Assembly: GCA_963752345.1 (NCBI GenBank)
Contig: CAVVYA010000015.1
Span: 62,001-126,000, forward strand
DNA from: CAVVYA01 sp963752345
GTDB lineage: Bacteria; Pseudomonadota; Alphaproteobacteria; SMXQ01
Length of the DNA: 64,000 nucleotides
Reading direction: 5' to 3'
Part shown: positions 35,726 to 44,976 of the stretch, in pieces
Layout: the number at the start of each line of letters is the position of its first letter
How positions within the stretch are numbered: position 1 is the first letter of the stretch
Notes under the pieces: model-generated
Databases searched by the model: none
What the model saw: the letters and a program-made list of their open reading frames with translations, nothing else
Told to the model about the DNA's origin: nothing
Made by a program: the position numbers and the translations under genes

Positions 35726-36086
35726 CGGCGCCCGTCTCGCACGCCTGGCGTGGGCATCCGCTCGCGCACGGGCGGCGTTGGCCGAGGCGCGGGTCGGCGG
35801 TGACGACGGGGCCGGCGGCAGGCCCGAATCGCCGCGTCCGAAAAGCGCCTGAGGCGCGGCACCCGCGCTTCATTGCCGGCCAACCTGTCCGGACTCTGTC
35901 CCGCGCCGCCGGCCGATCTGGCGCCACGCCGTGCCCAGGGCAAGCGGCCTCCGCCGTCCGCGGAGCCTCTGCATTCCGGCACAGCCGCGGCCTTGATCGG
36001 GTCCTCAGCAGCCGCGTCACCGCCGCGCCCCGCCACCCGGGCAACCATTCATCGAGCGTTCCTAGCGCAACAGTCCGGAGTCCGCC
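35726..36086. other. Gap without a convincing gene
   Basis: 361 bases of high-GC DNA between small lysis-module genes. Long open readings exist on both strands, but their composition (Arg/Pro/Ala) is that of GC-rich noise. No hairpin or promoter stands out. Confidence 0.4.
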
Positions 36087-36494
36087 ATGTCGCCCGACGA
36101 TCTCGATGTGATGGCGCGCACGCTGTGGGGCGAGGCGCGCGGCGAGCCGCTCGAGGGCAAGATCGCCGTCGCCTGGGTTATCCGCAACCGCGCCGATCAC
36201 CCAGGCTGGTGGGGCCACGGCATCGCCGGGGTGTGCCGCCAGCCCTGGCAGTTCTCGTGCTGGAACGCGGACGATCCCAACCGCGCCAAGCTGATCGGCG
36301 TCACCGCGCGCGACGAGATGTTCCGCGAGTGCCTGATGGCGGTGGCCGCCGTGCTGTCGGGCAACGTCGCCGATCCGACCGGCGGCGCCAACCATTACTA
36401 CGCCCCGGGGCACGCCAAGACCCTGTCGCCGAACTGGGCGGCGGGCGCCGTGCCCACGCTGCGCCTGCGCAACCATGCCTTCTACAAGCTCTAG
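36087..36494 (+). CDS. SleB-type cell wall hydrolase (phage endolysin)
   Basis: 135 residues of the Hydrolase_2/SleB family: ARTLWGEARGEPLEGKIAVAWVIRNRADHP, WQFSCWNADDP and NHYYAPGHAKTLSPNWA. The conserved Glu in GEARGE is the likely catalytic acid. It has no signal peptide, so it would need a holin such as the 36915 product to reach peptidoglycan at lysis. Confidence 0.82.
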   Translation: MSPDDLDVMARTLWGEARGEPLEGKIAVAWVIRNRADHPGWWGHGIAGVCRQPWQFSCWNADDPNRAKLIGVTARDEMFRECLMAVAAVLSGNVADPTGGANHYYAPGHAKTLSPNWAAGAVPTLRLRNHAFYKL

Positions 36495-36504
36495 AGGTCG
36501 TCCC

Positions 36505-36915
36505 ATGGCCGAACCCCATCTCACCATTGTTCGTCGCGGGCTGCTCGCGCTCGTCTCGGCTCATCCCCGCACATCCCTCGCCCGCGCCGCGCTGCTGCGC
36601 GCGGCTCTACTAATGATTTGGCGGTCGGCAGAACGACCGCCCGCGCAACTGCGCGCGGCTCTATCGATGATTTGGCGGTCGGCAGAACGACCGCCCGCGC
36701 AACTGCGCGCGGCTCTATCGATGATTTGGCGGTCGGCAGAACGACCGCCCGCGCAACTGCGCGCGGCTCTATCGATGATTTGGCGGTCGGCAGAACGACC
36801 GCCCGCGCTGCTGCGCGCGGCTTTATTGACGAGTTGGCGGCCGGCAGCACCGCGCCTTCCATGGCCGCCGACGGCCGGCGTCGTGCTGGCGCTTCTCGTC
36901 GCCGGGTGGCTGTGA
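36505..36915 (+). CDS. Phage small protein with four 18-residue tandem repeats and membrane tail
   Basis: 137 residues: MAEPHLTIVRRGLLAL, then four near-identical 18-residue units (LRAALSMIWRSAERPPAQ), then a C-terminal hydrophobic end (AGVVLALLVAGWL). The repeats are DNA-level tandem copies of 54 bases. The stop overlaps the ATG of the holin-like gene. It may be a membrane lysis accessory inflated by repeat expansion. Confidence 0.55.
   Translation: MAEPHLTIVRRGLLALVSAHPRTSLARAALLRAALLMIWRSAERPPAQLRAALSMIWRSAERPPAQLRAALSMIWRSAERPPAQLRAALSMIWRSAERPPALLRAALLTSWRPAAPRLPWPPTAGVVLALLVAGWL
36597..36845 (+). repeat. 54-base tandem repeat, four full copies plus a fragment
   Basis: Each unit contains two dyads (GGCGGTCG gcagaa CGACCGCC and GCGCGcaactGCGCGC). 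The copies at 36651 and 36705 look identical over nearly the whole unit. All copies keep the reading frame (18 codons). Confidence 0.85.
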
Positions 36916-37271
36916 TGGCCTTCGGCATCGACGACGCCATCGCGGCGGGCCTGCGCATCCTCGACAAGTTCATCCCCGATCCGGCCGAAAAGGCGAAGGC
37001 GGCGCTCGAGATGCGCCAGCTCCTGCAGCAGGTGGCGCTCGCCCAGGTCGACCTCAACAAGGCCGAGGTCTCGTCCGGCCGCTGGCTCGGCCAGTGGCGC
37101 GGCGCGCTCGGCTGGGGCCTGGTGGCGAGCCTCCTCTACCAGTTCATCCTCTATCCCTTCCTGATCGCCACGGTGCTGATCTTCGACCCCGTCTTCCCGG
37201 TGGAGCGCCTGCCGGTGCTCGATTGGAAAGAGCTCGGCTCGCTGCTGCTCGGCATGCTCGGCCTCGCCTGA
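36915..37271 (+). CDS. 3TM holin (GTA-holin-like)
   Basis: 118 residues. A helical start (FIPDPAEKAKAALEMRQLLQQVALAQVDLNKAEVSS) is followed by hydrophobic spans (LGWGLVASLLYQFILYPFLI, LGSLLLGMLGLA). This matches the 3-TM holin family seen in gene transfer agents and alphaproteobacterial phages. ATG 36915 overlaps the previous stop by one base. Confidence 0.75.
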   Translation: MAFGIDDAIAAGLRILDKFIPDPAEKAKAALEMRQLLQQVALAQVDLNKAEVSSGRWLGQWRGALGWGLVASLLYQFILYPFLIATVLIFDPVFPVERLPVLDWKELGSLLLGMLGLA

Positions 37272-37332
37272 GCGTCCCGCCGAATCGCCAACCCGCCCCC
37301 GATCCGCCGCACCCCGAACCCGGAGCCCGCCC

Positions 37333-38979
37333 GTGAGACTCGATGATTGGCCCGAGAGCCAGCCGGCCACGCCCGCGCCGGACGCGGAGACAGCCGACGC
37401 GCTTCTGCCACCCCTGATGGGAGCGGGTGAAGGACTGGCCGCATCATCGCCGGAGAGCCTTCAGCCCGATCCTGGCGCGGACGAGGGGCAGTCGCCGGCG
37501 GAAGCGCCATCCCTTGCCGATGCGCCAGCGCCGCCCACCGCCGATGCGCGGCTGAGCGCCGGCATTGGTCAGCCAGACTCCCCGGATGATTCCGCGGGTT
37601 TGCCTCCCGCCGGCGCGGCACCGCCCGCTGAACCGCCGCCGCTGTCGCCCGCCGCTGCGGCGTTAGACAACGCCCGGCGCGGCACCTGGATGATGGACGA
37701 GCATCTCGACGGCTGGGTGCTGCTCGGCGCCGACGGCAGGCCGGTGATGCGCAACGACGGCTCGCGCGTCGGCTTCCGCTTTTTCAACGTGGCGCGCCTG
37801 GCGGACGAACTGGCCGCCGCGCCGCACGACGCCGATGGGGCAGGCAACCCGCGCCGCGCCCTGGCGCCGCTCGATTCCGGCTTCAACCGCGACTGGGACC
37901 CGCAGATCCCGATGTCCGCCCTGGCGGACAGGACCAAGCTGGTGAAGCTGCTCGCCTACCGCTACGTCCAGACCACCGAGCCGCAAGAGGCGGTGCGCCG
38001 CGCCGTCTCCGACATCTTCGGCAACCCGGTGTATATCGAGCAGCCGGGCACGAAGGCCTGGGTGCCGGCCAAGTATGACGCCGGAGCGGTGAAGTCCGTG
38101 GCCGGCATGCTCCTGCGCCAGGTGCTCGGACCGGAGGCCGACGGGAACGATGCAGTGGGTGCGATGCCAGATGCGGGTGCTTCACCGACGGCAAACGCCG
38201 TTCGTGGCTTGCCGCGCGTCAGGGATGGTCTCGGCGCGAATATCTCCAAGGTTGTCGCCACCTCGGATAACACAACATCCCCTGTCGGTGATCGGCAGCT
38301 TGCCCAGGCAGAAGGCGGCTCGTTAAGACAAGGTCGGACGACAATCCCAGGGGACAAAGAGCCACCGCGCGCACAGCGCGATGGAAGAGTGAGAAACCTT
38401 CAGCTTAGCCCGCGCCAGCAACAGACGCAGGACACGTCGAGCGCGCTAAGCGGCTATCGTTACAGTCCATTTGACGGGGCCCTCGCGCGGAAGGAATCGG
38501 GACGCAACCCGAACGAGGGCTATAGCACTTATGTTTACGGCGCAGGCAACTATGCTTATGGCCGCTATCAAATGCGCCCGGGAGCACTGACAGATACGAA
38601 GATGATCGATGCTCAGGGAAACTGGACCGGGAAATTCGGAGTGCGGAGCTGGCAGGAGTTTTTGGAGAATCCACAAGCCCAGGAGGCGGCATTCAGCGAA
38701 TGGAAGGGCTTATTGGAGACATCGGTCCAGACCCATCATTTGCAGCGGCTCGGCAAGACGATAACCGGACTCAAAGCGGATATCACGGTGACTGAAAGCG
38801 GGCTTGTCGCCGCCATGCATATAAGAGGGAGGGCAGGAGTTATTCGATATTTTGAATGGCTGGAAAACAAGGGCTGGAACTCAAGAGATCATATCCAGGA
38901 GATTCCACCTGGCAACGTGCGTAACAGCTTTCTGGAAATCGAGACCCGGCTGCGCGAGTTTCAGGACGTTGAGTTTTAA
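37333..38979 (+). CDS. Phage protein with C-terminal lysozyme/transglycosylase-like domain
   Basis: 548 residues from GTG 37333. Residues 1-115 are Pro/Ala-rich. Residues 116-268 match the module of the 12612 protein (GWVLLGADGRPVMRNDGSRV, LLAYRYVQTTEPQEAVRRAV, WVPAKYDAG, LLRQVLG). After a low-GC linker, residues ~375-548 look like a peptidoglycan lytic domain: DGALARKESGRNP (Glu388 a candidate catalytic acid), YGRYQMRPGALT, FLENPQAQEAAFSEW and LVAAMHIRGRAGVIRYF. The drop in GC at about 38130 marks the module join. Possibly a virion-associated cell-wall drill or a secreted toxin. Confidence 0.7.
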   Translation: MRLDDWPESQPATPAPDAETADALLPPLMGAGEGLAASSPESLQPDPGADEGQSPAEAPSLADAPAPPTADARLSAGIGQPDSPDDSAGLPPAGAAPPAEPPPLSPAAAALDNARRGTWMMDEHLDGWVLLGADGRPVMRNDGSRVGFRFFNVARLADELAAAPHDADGAGNPRRALAPLDSGFNRDWDPQIPMSALADRTKLVKLLAYRYVQTTEPQEAVRRAVSDIFGNPVYIEQPGTKAWVPAKYDAGAVKSVAGMLLRQVLGPEADGNDAVGAMPDAGASPTANAVRGLPRVRDGLGANISKVVATSDNTTSPVGDRQLAQAEGGSLRQGRTTIPGDKEPPRAQRDGRVRNLQLSPRQQQTQDTSSALSGYRYSPFDGALARKESGRNPNEGYSTYVYGAGNYAYGRYQMRPGALTDTKMIDAQGNWTGKFGVRSWQEFLENPQAQEAAFSEWKGLLETSVQTHHLQRLGKTITGLKADITVTESGLVAAMHIRGRAGVIRYFEWLENKGWNSRDHIQEIPPGNVRNSFLEIETRLREFQDVEF

Positions 38980-39066
38980 CGCGTGCGAGGTGATGGCCGG
39001 CGTCGCTACCCCATGCAATGATAAGCCGACAATGCCAAAGGACCATTGTCATGGACCCGGCGAGAG

Positions 39067-39966
39067 CTAATCGCCAAACCGCTTATAACAATCGTCGAGA
39101 GGTTTTTCGGGCGGCAGATTGTTCATACGCGCGATCTCCGGCCACCAATGATCTTCTCGTAAGCGGCATTGAAAGAGTTCGGCGATGAAATCATCTTTGC
39201 CCGACTTGCTCGGGGGCCAAGCCGCTTCAATGAATTCCAAAGCTTGCAAAAGGTTTCCCGTGAATATCAAATCCACGGTGAATTGCAGAAAGTCCGTTGG
39301 GAAGTAATCGGGATGCCACCTGCCGTTGCGCAACTCGGAGGAAATCCAGTGGAATTCCGATTCGGAGAGTGGTGGTTTGCGCGTGAGATCGGAGTCGAAC
39401 ACATATCGGCCATCCTGATAACGAAGTATCACATGGGGGAATGCACTGCCGGCAAAACTCGTCTTCCAGTAAGCGAAGTTGCCATCCCGAATATCGAGCT
39501 CCAGCCCAGGAACATTATCGAGATCTTTGAAGGCAATACCGCCGTCGCCCAGGCCGAATGTTATGACGTTCAGTGGATTCCGTAGCTCGATAATGTAATA
39601 AGTGTCGCAGCAGTGGGCGCCACCCGAATCATCTAACAAGACGACATCGGGTGATCCATCCCCTGTGATGTCCGTGCCGATCTCGGGGTTATGGTCGTTA
39701 TAATAGAACCAATCACCTTCCTCGCTACGGTAGATTTCTTCGCCGTCTTTGTAGACGATTAGAAAGGCTTCCAATCTTTCCGTCTTGCGAAGTTCGTTTG
39801 GTTCGTCGTCGTAGTGAACCACACGACGCTCCATGACGAAACGATAGTCGCCGTGCGCCCCGATCTCTTCGCGCACGATCTCCTCACGTCCGGCGCCGAG
39901 GACAATCGCCGGTTCGAGAAAGAGATATAGGAGAATTCCGAACGAAATTGTGAGAAGTCGGCGCAT
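39067..39966 (-). CDS. Secreted FG-GAP-like protein, candidate partner/inhibitor of the 37333 protein
   Basis: ATG 39966 gives a signal peptide (MRRLLTISFGILLYLFLEPA...LGAG). The mature part has a calcium-binding-like TDITGDGSPDVVLLDD, a vicinal cysteine pair (GGAHCCDTYYI) and a helical end with further cysteines. It is convergent to the lysozyme-like gene, ~90 bases away, and equally low in GC. A periplasmic inhibitor role is an inference from placement and export only. Confidence 0.55.
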   Translation of the reverse strand: MRRLLTISFGILLYLFLEPAIVLGAGREEIVREEIGAHGDYRFVMERRVVHYDDEPNELRKTERLEAFLIVYKDGEEIYRSEEGDWFYYNDHNPEIGTDITGDGSPDVVLLDDSGGAHCCDTYYIIELRNPLNVITFGLGDGGIAFKDLDNVPGLELDIRDGNFAYWKTSFAGSAFPHVILRYQDGRYVFDSDLTRKPPLSESEFHWISSELRNGRWHPDYFPTDFLQFTVDLIFTGNLLQALEFIEAAWPPSKSGKDDFIAELFQCRLREDHWWPEIARMNNLPPEKPLDDCYKRFGD

Positions 39967-39996
39967 GGACGAAACCTGGCTGGGAGGCAACTATCC

Positions 39997-40799
39997 TAGC
40001 ATGTGCGCGCCGGCTTCCGTACTTGGAACGGCACTTCGGTTGACCAGTCGCGCTGTGTCATCGAAGTCCCGCCACCCATGAGGAATGGGGCGCGCTTCCA
40101 AGCGGTCGTTGGCCCGAGGACGCTAGATCCCTCTCGGCGGAAACGATCCACCAGCGGAGCATGGACCCCTCCAATTCGTCTTGAGATTGCCCGACGCATG
40201 CGATGCGAGGTTCGGCCGACAGTTTTCAGGTCTTTCCCGGCCTGCGTGGTCCAACGGGCGCTATCGCGACTTCTGCACCGAAATCCCGCCGGCCGAAACC
40301 CGCCACGGCAATCCGGCGCGCTGCGCGCGCTGATGCACGCGACAAGCGTGAGGGTTTGCGGCCAGGTTTTCCCGCAGTAACTGGTGGCGCGGCGTCGCGC
40401 GCCCGCGGATCGGCCGAGCACCGACCTATACGGCTGGATTTCCGCCTACTCTCTCGGGGTAATCCCTCGCCGTTTTGTTAAGTATCTTTGATGGATCAGG
40501 TGGGCTGAAGCCCAGCATTTCCGCCAAGGCCGCGGCGCGCGCACCGGCCAGTATAGTTAAAATGCAAGATAAGCGTTGCAGCAATGCGTCACCCCTCCGG
40601 CGTCTGCGGCGCCGAAGGGATTATACCCGCCCGCGCATGAACAGGTTTGCGCGCCATGCGTTATGTATGGGTTCTGCCGCTCGCCAATGCTTCTCGGTCG
40701 AACCGGCGGACTGTCTTGGAGAAGACGGTCGTGGACATTGCGCGGCGGAAGACCGAGCCCCCCGACTCCGTCGTTTACGGGCGCGTTGAGGAACAGGAG
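39997..40799. other. Gene-poor region at the right edge of the phage block
   Basis: About 800 bases with no frame that I can defend as a gene. Open readings on both strands are Arg/Pro/Ser-rich. I looked for tRNA and integrase remnants and saw none. This is the likely position of the prophage right boundary. Confidence 0.4.
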
Positions 40800-40982
40800 A
40801 TGAGTATGACGCCAGACAAACGCATCGAATGGTGCCGTGAGAACATTCCGGGTTTCAAGGCCATGCACGATCAGGCCGAGAAAGCCCGCCTGGATACCGA
40901 AGAAAACCGCAAGCGCATGGCCGCCTACATGAGCGCGGCCAATCTGCAGCGCTTCCCGGTCAAGCAAGAGCGCGCGGCTTAA
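40800..40982 (+). CDS. Small conserved-looking hypothetical protein
   Basis: 60 residues: DKRIEWCRENIPGFKAMHDQAEKARLDTEENRKRMAAYMSAANLQRF. It is helical and highly charged. AGGAG precedes ATG 40806, an equally likely start. It is followed by a strong terminator, so it is probably a real short transcript. Confidence 0.55.
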   Translation: MSMTPDKRIEWCRENIPGFKAMHDQAEKARLDTEENRKRMAAYMSAANLQRFPVKQERAA

Positions 40983-41030
40983 TCGCGCGACGAGTCGCTT
41001 TGCCGCCTTGGTGGTTTGGGCGGCATGACA

Positions 41031-41064
41031 CCCCGCTGGGACTCCGGCCCGGCGGGGTTTTCTT
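41031..41064 (+). terminator. Rho-independent terminator
   Basis: CCCCGCTGGG pairs with CCCGGCGGGG (one mismatch) around a seven-base loop, followed by TTTTCTTTG; 49 bases after the stop of the small gene. Confidence 0.75.
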
Positions 41065-41199
41065 TGTACGACGGCCGCGCGCTCGGCGCGCAAGATGCGC
41101 CTGGAGCGTTCCGCCGGAGTGGCATCCGGTTCGGCTGGAAGACGCGATTCAATCGAGACTCGAGAGCAGGGCCCGATCCCCCTGGAAGCGGATCGTGTT

Positions 41200-41604
41200 C
41201 TAGAAGATCTCCAGGCCCTTGGGAAAGACGGCGCGGTCCGGCTTCTCGCCGAGGATGATCCGATCGGCGATCTCGATCGTGGCGAGCAGCGCCTCGTCCG
41301 TGCAGGGCTTCGACAGGAAGCCGATCGCCACATCGCGATGGACACGGGCGTCGACCACCTGGCCGGTGACGAAGATCACCGTGGTGCCCCAGCGCTGCTT
41401 CAGGGTGCGGGCGAGCTCGATGCCGCTGCTGCCGTCGCGCAGCTCGATGTTCATCAGGGCGATGCGCGGCGGGGTCTGTTCGGCGATCTCGATGGCGCCT
41501 TTGGTCGATGCCGCCGGACCGAGCACCTTGTATCCGGCATCCGACAGCGTCGCTTCGACGGTCATGGCGATCAGGGCATTGTCTTCGACGATCATGATAG
41601 TCAT
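41200..41604 (-). CDS. Receiver-only response regulator with Asn at the phosphoacceptor site
   Basis: 134 residues with a clear receiver fold (MIVEDNALIAMTVEATL, VIFVTGQ, GFLSKP with K99). Where the phosphorylated Asp is expected, the sequence is ALMNIELRDG with Asn52 (codon AAC). This implies a phosphorylation-independent or dominant-form receiver, unless D57 substitutes. Encoded next to the RND efflux genes with no visible partner kinase. Confidence 0.8.
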   Translation of the reverse strand: MTIMIVEDNALIAMTVEATLSDAGYKVLGPAASTKGAIEIAEQTPPRIALMNIELRDGSSGIELARTLKQRWGTTVIFVTGQVVDARVHRDVAIGFLSKPCTDEALLATIEIADRIILGEKPDRAVFPKGLEIF

Positions 41605-41833
41605 CGGCTTGCTCTTTCGTTCTTATCTGATTGGCGAGCGCCGAATGACCGGGCCGGTACGCACGCGGAGTGCCGCACCGAGGTCGGGCCTCTGTTCAAC
41701 ATCCTCGCGATGTGAGCGTGCGCCTTCTACCAGCGATCCCAAGGGGATGCGGTACGCTTCCGCACAGCGGAGAAAAATTTTTCAAGCTCTGTGCGGCAGC
41801 GGACGAAGTCGCGCACGCGCGGCGCGGTTCGCT

Positions 41834-44800
41834 CTATTCCGCAGGGCCCTGGACGATCGTCGGCGGCTGCTGCGAACGGTGGATCACGCCATGCGCCGGC
41901 ACGCCGGGCGCGCCCTGGGGCTGCCGGTTGCGGTCGCGCGCCAGCAGCGTATAGGCCGTCGGCACCACGAACAGGGTCAGCAGGGTGCCGAGCAGCATGC
42001 CGCCGACGATGACCCAGCCGATGGCATGGCGGCTCTCGGCGCCGGCGCCGCCGCCGATGGCGAGCGGGATGGCGCCGGCGACCATGGCGCCGGTGGTCAT
42101 CAGGATCGGCCGCAGGCGCAACGACGCGGACTCGATCACCGCCTCGCGCGGATTCTGGCCTTCGTCCTGCAGCCGGTTGGCGAACTGCACGATCAGAATG
42201 CCGTGCTTGGTGATCAGGCCGATCAGGGTCACCAGGCCGATCTGGCTGTAGATGTTGAGCGTGTTGCCGGTCAGGTAGAGCGCGAGCAGCGCGCCGGTGA
42301 TCGACAGCGGCACGGTGAACATGATGATCAGCGGATCGACGAAGCTCTCGAACTGCGCCGCCAGCACCAGGAAGATGAATCCCAGCGCGAGGATGAAGAT
42401 GAAATACAGGCTGGCGCCGGACTGCTTGAATTCGCGCGAGATGCCGGCGAAGTCGTAGCGCGCCGTGTCGGGCAGCACCTGCTGCGCGGTCTGCTCCATA
42501 TGGTCGAGCGCCTCGCCGATGGCATAGCCGGGCGCCAGGTTGGCGGTGATGGTGGCGGAGCGGAACTGATTGAAGCGGTTGAGCTCCTTGGGCGCCACGG
42601 TTTCCTCGGCGCGCACGATGTTGGAGAGCTGGATCATCGTGCCGTTGCGGCCGCGCAGTAGATGTCCTCGAGGTCGCCGGGGGTGCGCCGGTCTGCCGCC
42701 TCGACCTGCACGATCACGTCGTACTGTTCGCCATTCTGGTTGAAGCGGGTGACCTTGCGGCCGCCGAGCAGCGATTCCAGCGTGGTGCCGATGGTGCGCA
42801 CGCCGACGCCGAGATCGGCGGCGCGGTCGCGGTCGATGTCGACCAGGATCTGCGGCTTGTTGAGGATCAGGTCGCTTTCGACGTTGAGCAGGCCGGGATA
42901 GGGCCGCAGTCGCCTCGATCAGCCGGTTCACGTAGCCGTCGAGCGCGCGGTAATCGTCGGCGGTCTGCACGACGAACTCGACCGGCCGCGCGCGCGGGCT
43001 CTGGCCGAACGAGCCGGGATTGTTGACCGAGACGCGCACGCCGGGAATCTGCGCGAGCTTCGCCTGCAGCTCGCGCGACAATCTCCATCTGCGAGCGCTG
43101 CGCGCTCGTTCCACGGCTTGAGGCGCGAAAACGACACGGTGTCGGTCACGTCGCGCGCCGCCGGTGATGACGAAGAAGCCGTCGACCTCGGGAATCTCGC
43201 GCAGCAGCGCCTGGACCTGGTCGGCGTAGCGGTTGGTGAAATCGATGGTGGCACCCTCGGGCGCGGTGCCGCGGGTGAACAGCACGCCGCGATCCTCGAC
43301 CGGCGACAGCTCCTGCTTGAGGCTGAAGAACAGCAGACGACGCTCGAGCCGGCGACCGCGAGCGCGACCAGGACGACCAGCGGGCGCACGGCCAAGCGCA
43401 AGCGCCGAGCGCCCGGCGATAGTTGCGGCGCAGCGCGATCCAACGCGTTCTCGATGATGTTGTAGAACCAGCCGTGGCGCTCGTGCGCCTTGAGCATCTT
43501 CGAGCACATCATCGGGCTCAGCGTCAGCGCCACCGTGCCGGACACGATGACGGCGCCGGCGAGCGTCAGGGCGAATTCGGTGAACAGCTTGCCGGTGCGG
43601 CCCGGCGAGAAGGCGACCGGCGCATAGACGGCGGCGAGCGTCAGCGTCATCGCCACCACGGCGCTCGACAGTTCCTGGATGCCCTTGATCGGCGGCGCGC
43701 ACCGGCGCCATGCCTTCCTCGATATGGCGGTGGATGTTCTCCAGCACGACGATGGCGTCGTCGACCACCAGGCCGATCGCCAGCACCATGGCGAGCAGGG
43801 TCAGCGTGTTGATCGAGAAGCCGAAGAAATACATGATCGAGAAGGCGCCGATCAGCGCCACCGGGATGGTGACCAGCGGGATGATGGTGGCGCGGCAGCG
43901 TGCGCAGGAACAGGAAGATGACGATGACGACCAGCAGCCATCGCTTCGAGGATGGTCTTGTAGACCTCCTTGATCGATTCCTCGATGAAGACCGAGCGGT
44001 CGTAGCTGATCTCCGCCTTCATGCCCTGGCGGCAGGTCGCGCTCGATCTGCGGCAGGATCTTGCGCAGGCCGAGCGACACATCGAGCGGATTGGCGGTGG
44101 CCTGCTTGACGATGCCGAGAATGATCGCGGTCTGGCCGTTGTAGCTGCTGGTGCGCCGCTCGTCCTCGGGGCCGAGCTCGACGCGGCCAATGTCGGCGAT
44201 GCGCACGGCGAAGCCGTTCACGTCCTTCACCACGATGCGGCGGAACTGCTCTTCCGTGCTCAGCCCGGTGCGCGACAGCACGGTGAATTCGCGGTCGATG
44301 CTCTCGATGCGCCCGGTCGGCACCTCGACGTTCTGCTCGCGCAGCGCGGTCTCGACGTCCTGGACGGTGAGGTCGTAGGCGGCGAGCCGCACCCGGTCGA
44401 TCCAGATGCGCATGGAATAGCGCCGCTCGCCGAAGATGCGCACCTCCGACACGCCGGGCAGGTTCTGCAGCCGGTCCCTGATATAGCGGTCGGCGTAATC
44501 GGAGATCTCGATCGGCCGCAGCCGGTCGCTGGTCAGCGCCAGGTTGATGATCGCCTCGGCGTCCGCCTCGACCTTTGCGATGACCGGCTCGTCGATCTCG
44601 GCGGGCAGGCGCGAGCGGACGCGGCCCACCCGGTCGCGCACGTCGTTCGCCGCCACGTCGGGATTGGTGCCGAGGCGGAAGTAGACGTTGATGCGGTTGC
44701 GCTCGGCGCGGCTGTTGGACGAGATGATCTCGATGCCTTCGATGCCGGCGATCGAAGGCTCGAGGATCTGCGAAATCTGGCTCTCGATGATCTCGGCGCT

Positions 44801-44959
44801 GGCGCCCTTGTAGGTGGTGGTGACGTTGACCACCGGCTCGTCGATGTTGGGATATTCGCGCACCGTCAGCTTGAAGTAGGAGACGATGCCGCAAAGGATG
44901 ATGAGCAGGCTCATCACCGTGGAGAAGACCGGCCGGCGGATGAAGAATTCGAAGTTCAT
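41834..44959 (-). CDS. RND efflux permease (HAE1/AcrB-like), multiple frameshifts
   Basis: Inner-membrane proton-driven drug or solute exporter. It starts MNFEFFIRRPVFSTVMSLLI and includes SYNGQTAIILGIVKQATANP, TIPVALIGAFSIMYFFGF, LAIGLVVDDAIVVLENIHRH and GLITKHGILIVQFANRLQDE. About 1040 residues, the family norm. The frame changes at roughly 44020, 43940, 43890, 43690, 43400-43460, 43080-43140, 42905 and 42660. Most sites I resolved look like one extra base and protein identity is otherwise kept. It follows the adaptor gene by ~18 bases in one operon. Confidence 0.85.
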   Translation of the reverse strand: MNFEFFIRRPVFSTVMSLLIILCGIVSYFKLTVREYPNIDEPVVNVTTTYKGASAEIIESQISQILEPSIAGIEGIEIISSNSRAERNRINVYFRLGTNPDVAANDVRDRVGRVRSRLPAEIDEPVIAKVEADAEAIINLALTSDRLRPIEISDYADRYIRDRLQNLPGVSEVRIFGERRYSMRIWIDRVRLAAYDLTVQDVETALREQNVEVPTGRIESIDREFTVLSRTGLSTEEQFRRIVVKDVNGFAVRIADIGRVELGPEDERRTSSYNGQTAIILGIVKQATANPLDVSLGLRKILPQIERDLPPGHEGGDQLRPLGLHRGIDQGGLQDHPRSDGCWSSSSSSCSCARCRATIIPLVTIPVALIGAFSIMYFFGFSINTLTLLAMVLAIGLVVDDAIVVLENIHRHIEEGMAPVRAADQGHPGTVERRGGDDADARRRLCAGRLLAGPHRQAVHRIRPDARRRRHRVRHGGADAEPDDVLEDAQGARAPRLVLQHHRERVGSRCAATIAGRSALALGRAPAGRPGRARGRRLERRLLFFSLKQELSPVEDRGVLFTRGTAPEGATIDFTNRYADQVQALLREIPEVDGFFVITGGARRDRHRVVFAPQAVERARSARRWRLSRELQAKLAQIPGVRVSVNNPGSFGQSPRARPVEFVVQTADDYRALDGYVNRLIEATAALSRPAQRRKRPDPQQAADPGRHRPRPRRRSRRRRAHHRHHAGIAARRPQGHPLQPEWRTVRRDRAGRGGRPAHPRRPRGHLLRGRNGTMIQLSNIVRAEETVAPKELNRFNQFRSATITANLAPGYAIGEALDHMEQTAQQVLPDTARYDFAGISREFKQSGASLYFIFILALGFIFLVLAAQFESFVDPLIIMFTVPLSITGALLALYLTGNTLNIYSQIGLVTLIGLITKHGILIVQFANRLQDEGQNPREAVIESASLRLRPILMTTGAMVAGAIPLAIGGGAGAESRHAIGWVIVGGMLLGTLLTLFVVPTAYTLLARDRNRQPQGAPGVPAHGVIHRSQQPPTIVQGPAE

Positions 44960-44976
44960 GACGGGCGCCCGTCCGC

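Noticed and set aside
35506..36048. Minus-strand 180-residue frame between lysis genes
   Set aside because: Arg/Ala/Pro-rich with no recognisable pattern; overlaps a plausible plus-strand small gene.
36597..36845. Possible CRISPR array
   Set aside because: Units are contiguous 54-base tandem copies with no variable spacers and lie within a coding frame.
40003..40380. Possible integrase or transposase remnant near the right phage border
   Set aside because: No catalytic motif of tyrosine or serine recombinases or DDE transposases is visible in either strand.
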